A stretch of 16,831 nucleotides of DNA from positions 1 to 16,831 of the forward strand of contig CANOBT010000122.1 of assembly GCA_947564305.1 (NCBI GenBank). Reading direction: 5' to 3'. Source of the stretch: an uncultured Lachnospiraceae bacterium. Lineage in GTDB: Bacteria > Bacillota_A > Clostridia > Lachnospirales > Lachnospiraceae. The translations under genes and the position numbers were made by a program. The first letter of the stretch is position 1. Every line of letters begins with the position of its first letter. This document shows, piece after piece, positions 14,151 through 16,831 of the stretch. The notes beneath the pieces are model-generated. The model worked only from the letters and a program-made list of their open reading frames with translations. It searched no databases and was not told the origin of the DNA.

Positions 14151-14235
14151 GGAGCTGAATCAGCCATTATATTGTACTATTCTGTGATTTATTGAAATTA
14201 ATTATGGAATAGTGCTTCCTTTATTCTCTATTATC

Positions 14236-14244
14236 TGCTATAAT
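14236..14244 (+). promoter_or_regulatory. Extended -10 promoter (TGC TATAAT) of the second fic gene
   Basis: TATAAT at 14239-14244 is preceded by TG one base upstream, an extended -10. A weak -35 (TTCCTT-like) lies about 18 bases further upstream. The start codon of the Fic-family gene is 34 bases downstream, with only a weak GAGAGATAGAG ribosome site. Confidence 0.6.
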
Positions 14245-14277
14245 TAAAATAAACAAAATAGCGATTGAGAGATAGAG

Positions 14278-15417
14278 ATGCATCCGTATACAGGAGATTA
14301 TACCGAACAGAGAAAAAATGAAAAATTTAATTTCACATACTATACTTTCACGCCTCGTCCATTGAAAAATGCTACACTTTATAAAATGGATAATGAACTT
14401 GCAACGCTTCTAATCGAGGCACATCACAATCTTGGGCAGTTAGAAGGTTTGTTTCAGTACGCGCCAAACAAAAACTCGTTTTGTGAATTAATGCTTTTAA
14501 AAGAATGCACCTATTCCAGAATGATAGATTATGATGCACCAAATTTTAGTGATATATTAGTTAGAAGAGGCACTGGTAAGGGTGATATGGAGCCTATAAA
14601 CAATTTGTTGGCAGCTTATAAAGCGTCAGATGGCATGCAGTTTACGGCTCAAGATTACAGCAAAATATGCAGCATAGCTTTATATGGTGATAAACCAGAG
14701 CAACAAATGGGTGTTCGTGATACCCAAACATTTTTGCAATATGCAATATCAAACTTAAAAACCTATAATCCAACGGCACCAGAAGCTGTCCTGCCGTCAT
14801 TGGCTGATATTTCTGCTTATCTTTATGACAGCGGGGATGATCCCCTGATTCAAGCAGCGTTAGCGCACTATCAGTTTGAAATGATACACCCATTTGAGAA
14901 ATATAATGGGATTGTTGGACGTATCCTGATATTCATGGTATTGCAAAGAATCGCAGATAAAGCGTTGCTTGGGTTGTGTTTATCTGAGTACCTATTCTTC
15001 AATAAAAATGAGTATTTTGATATACTCAGATCAACACAATATAGCGGTGGTTATATACGTTGGATTAAATATTTTATGCGGATTATAAATGAAGCTGCTC
15101 AAACCAGTGTTGCACTGCTCAAGAGATACGAAGAAATGATTAAGCTGAATGAGGAAAAGTTAAGGGCTAAAGTACCCAAAACAAGAAGTTTTTGGGGCGT
15201 GTATGAGTACCTTAAAGTTTTTCCTATTGCCAGTATTCCTATTGCGGCAAAGCATCTAAACTTATCATATAATTCAGTTTCTAAAGCATTTGCCTTATTG
15301 CAAAAATACAATATAATTATGCAAGAAAGCAATGCTACAAGAAACCGAATATGGAAATATAACTATCTTGATTTTATGTTTACATTACCAAACATCAATC
15401 AACATGTGATTAGTTAA
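14278..15417 (+). CDS. Fic-family protein with variant active-site motif and winged-helix tail
   Basis: 379 residues. Order: N-terminal segment (FNFTYYTFTPRPL), AHHNLGQLEG (residues ~48-57, with the EG of the class II inhibitory helix but without its Ser), Fic core (NPTAPEAVLPSLADIS, LIQAALAHYQFEMIHPF) and the motif HPFEKYNGIVGR at 204-215. The canonical motif is HPFxxGNGRxGR: His, Pro, Phe, Asn and the last Gly-Arg are kept, but Gly is Tyr209 and the central Arg is Ile212. Activity may thus be altered. A winged helix closes the protein (HLNLSYNSVSKAFALLQKYN). Fic enzymes transfer AMP or similar groups to proteins; in restriction and defence loci they are frequent with unknown role. It lies 22 bases before the DNA methylase gene and is probably cotranscribed. 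It is a paralogue of the protein at 4219-5175. Confidence 0.85.
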   Translation: MHPYTGDYTEQRKNEKFNFTYYTFTPRPLKNATLYKMDNELATLLIEAHHNLGQLEGLFQYAPNKNSFCELMLLKECTYSRMIDYDAPNFSDILVRRGTGKGDMEPINNLLAAYKASDGMQFTAQDYSKICSIALYGDKPEQQMGVRDTQTFLQYAISNLKTYNPTAPEAVLPSLADISAYLYDSGDDPLIQAALAHYQFEMIHPFEKYNGIVGRILIFMVLQRIADKALLGLCLSEYLFFNKNEYFDILRSTQYSGGYIRWIKYFMRIINEAAQTSVALLKRYEEMIKLNEEKLRAKVPKTRSFWGVYEYLKVFPIASIPIAAKHLNLSYNSVSKAFALLQKYNIIMQESNATRNRIWKYNYLDFMFTLPNINQHVIS

Positions 15418-15439
15418 AAAATAATGCGAGGGCAGAAAT

Positions 15440-16792
15440 ATGAGTGAGTTGCTAAATGGCATATTTGAATGTCTTGATATAAATAGCAGTACCGGTTTGG
15501 CTACAGAAGACAATTTACAGTGCATGACCTCCTTTCAAAGACTATTTTATACACAAGTTCATGAAAAGATAGGAATTGATGCCGTATATTTTCTTCGCGA
15601 TGCAAACGGGATTGCCAAAGTTCCACTTATCTATTTTTCCATTATCCAAAAATATGATGCAAAACAAGTTGCAGAATTACATCGCCTTTCTTGGAATCTC
15701 GGAGAGGCTCCACTACTATTTGTGGTGACTCCAGATGAGATTTTGATTTATAATAATTACGAGACACCGCAAGTCGTTGAGAACGGAAATCTTGATCCTA
15801 CCGCAGGGGTAATTGAAACATTAAACTTGACAAATGGATTGGTTTCACAGCAACTTGCACTAAAGAAGTATCATCGTTCATTGCTTGAAAGTGGCGAATA
15901 CTGGCGGCAAAGCATGACTAGATTTGATGCTCAAAACCGGGTTGATGCAACCTTGATGTCAAATTTGAGAATAATGCGCAGAACGTTGATTAACCAAATT
16001 AGTAAAAGATGTGATAGGAGTAAAGAAACAATCACAGGGGTAGTTCACGCTTTGCTTAGTCGGTCAATTTTTATTAAGTATTTGGAAGAACGAAAAGATT
16101 CAAACGGAGAAACGGTATTTCCGCGAGATTTTTATTGCAATTTTATGGTATCAGCGAAACAGTATACTGATGTTCTAAACAGTAAAGAGGCAACTTATAA
16201 CTTATTTAGAGCACTTAAAGAGAAGTTTAATGGTGATATACTGCAAGTCTCAGAAGTTGAAATAGAGATTATTACTCAAAATGACTTGGATGAACTTCGC
16301 ATATTTATTCTAGGTGATAGCGAATTAGAGAGCAAACAACTTACGTTATGGCCACTTTATAGTTTTGACATTATCCCCATTCAGTTAATTAGCAGTATCT
16401 ATGAGTTGTTTTTTCATCTGTCAGATGAAGATGATAAAAAAGGCACATATTATACACCACTTCATCTTGTCAACTTGATCATGGATGAAGTGTACCCGTG
16501 GGAAGGCGAATATAAAGATACATCTTTTTTTGATCCATCATGCGGTTCGGGAATTTTTTTAGTTGAGGCATATAGAAGACTTGTTTGCAGATGGATGTCA
16601 CAAAATGATGTTCATACGATCACCTGCGATCAACTGAAACTTCTCTTGAAAAACAGTATTTTCGGTGTAGATATTAATGAAGAAGCTATTCGAGTTGCCT
16701 CGTTTAGCCTTAGCTTAGCGATGTGTGATTTCCTTGATCCAAGAAGCATCTGGGATAAGCTTTCATTTCCACATCTACTAGGGAAACGCTGA
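15440..16792 (+). pseudogene. N6-adenine DNA methylase of a restriction system, truncated
   Basis: 450 codons; GAGGG eleven bases before the ATG. Residues ~1-120 (IGIDAVYFLRDANGIAKVPL, LHRLSWNLGEAPLLFVVTPD) match the N-terminal region seen in large type IIG/N-6 methylase proteins. A helical part follows (VVHALLSRSIFIKYLEERKD), then the approach GTYYTPLHLVNLIMDEV, SAM motif I DPSCGSGIFLVEAYRRL (from residue 365) and IFGVDINEEAIRVASFSLSL. The frame ends at SFPHLLGKR and TGA, before the NPPY catalytic motif expected ~50-100 residues later; such proteins commonly reach around 1000 residues. It therefore cannot methylate as it stands. The last ~40 bases of the window after the stop look unrelated; truncation by an inserted or recombined element near 16785 is likely but unproven. 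A GTAS-type frameshift is the alternative. Confidence 0.75.
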
Positions 16793-16831
16793 TTAATTAG
16801 CCTTACACTCAGCATTATCCCCGTTTGCTAA

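Overview
The window looks like a mobile-element graveyard in the chromosome of a low-GC Firmicute, most likely a gut clostridium of the Lachnospiraceae type. This is inferred from the gene families (MobC/MobA, LPD28, RadC-like JAB, UPF0175/PIN, Rpn nucleases, a tyrosine integrase with a ribbon-helix-helix partner) and from AGGAGG-type ribosome binding sites. No housekeeping gene is present. Almost everything from 14.15 kb down to position 1 is on the minus strand; the exceptions are a small HTH gene at 7863-8048 and the rightmost module, which reads on the plus strand.

Left part (1-5830, minus strand): three genes, read from right to left, sit between two pieces of tyrosine integrase. They are a Fic-fold protein without the Fic catalytic motif (4219-5175, its winged-helix tail frameshifted off at 4080-4218), a 769-residue Mrr-nuclease/STAND ATPase (1725-4034), and a DUF1016/YhcG PD-(D/E)XK nuclease (582-1535, with a probable frameshift cutting off its N-terminus). 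The integrase N-terminal part lies at 5288-5830 and a core part at 61-489. A 9-bp direct repeat (GCAAAATCT) lies at both junctions. Perfect palindromes sit in front of the fic gene (over its -10 box) and in front of the DUF1016 gene. I read this as a defence cassette that landed in, or recombined into, integrase genes.

Middle part (6191-14150): the body of an integrative mobilizable element. It holds a DUF6809-like gene with an internal amber codon, a short MobA/MobL relaxase overlapping its MobC partner, a gene-free stretch with 35-bp tandem repeats (possible oriT region), an excisionase-like HTH gene, a frameshifted Rpn nuclease, a RadC-like JAB gene overlapping an LPD28 gene, and a small unknown gene. 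Next come two UPF0175/PIN toxin-antitoxin cassettes separated by a diverged duplicated segment. The first cassette is intact; the second has a broken toxin. A second, intact Rpn nuclease, a ribbon-helix-helix protein and the last ~70 codons of an integrase complete the region.

Right part (14236-16831, plus strand): a second, paralogous Fic-family gene with its own extended -10 promoter, followed by an N6-adenine DNA methylase cut off after SAM motif I. This module abuts the integrase C-terminal fragment at the conserved HxLRH box. So both Fic-containing modules sit at broken integrase boxes.

At least five genes carry single-base indels, two of them in 6-base homopolymers. Part of the decay could therefore be assembly error. 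All functions are assigned from sequence motifs I recognise; no database search was run.
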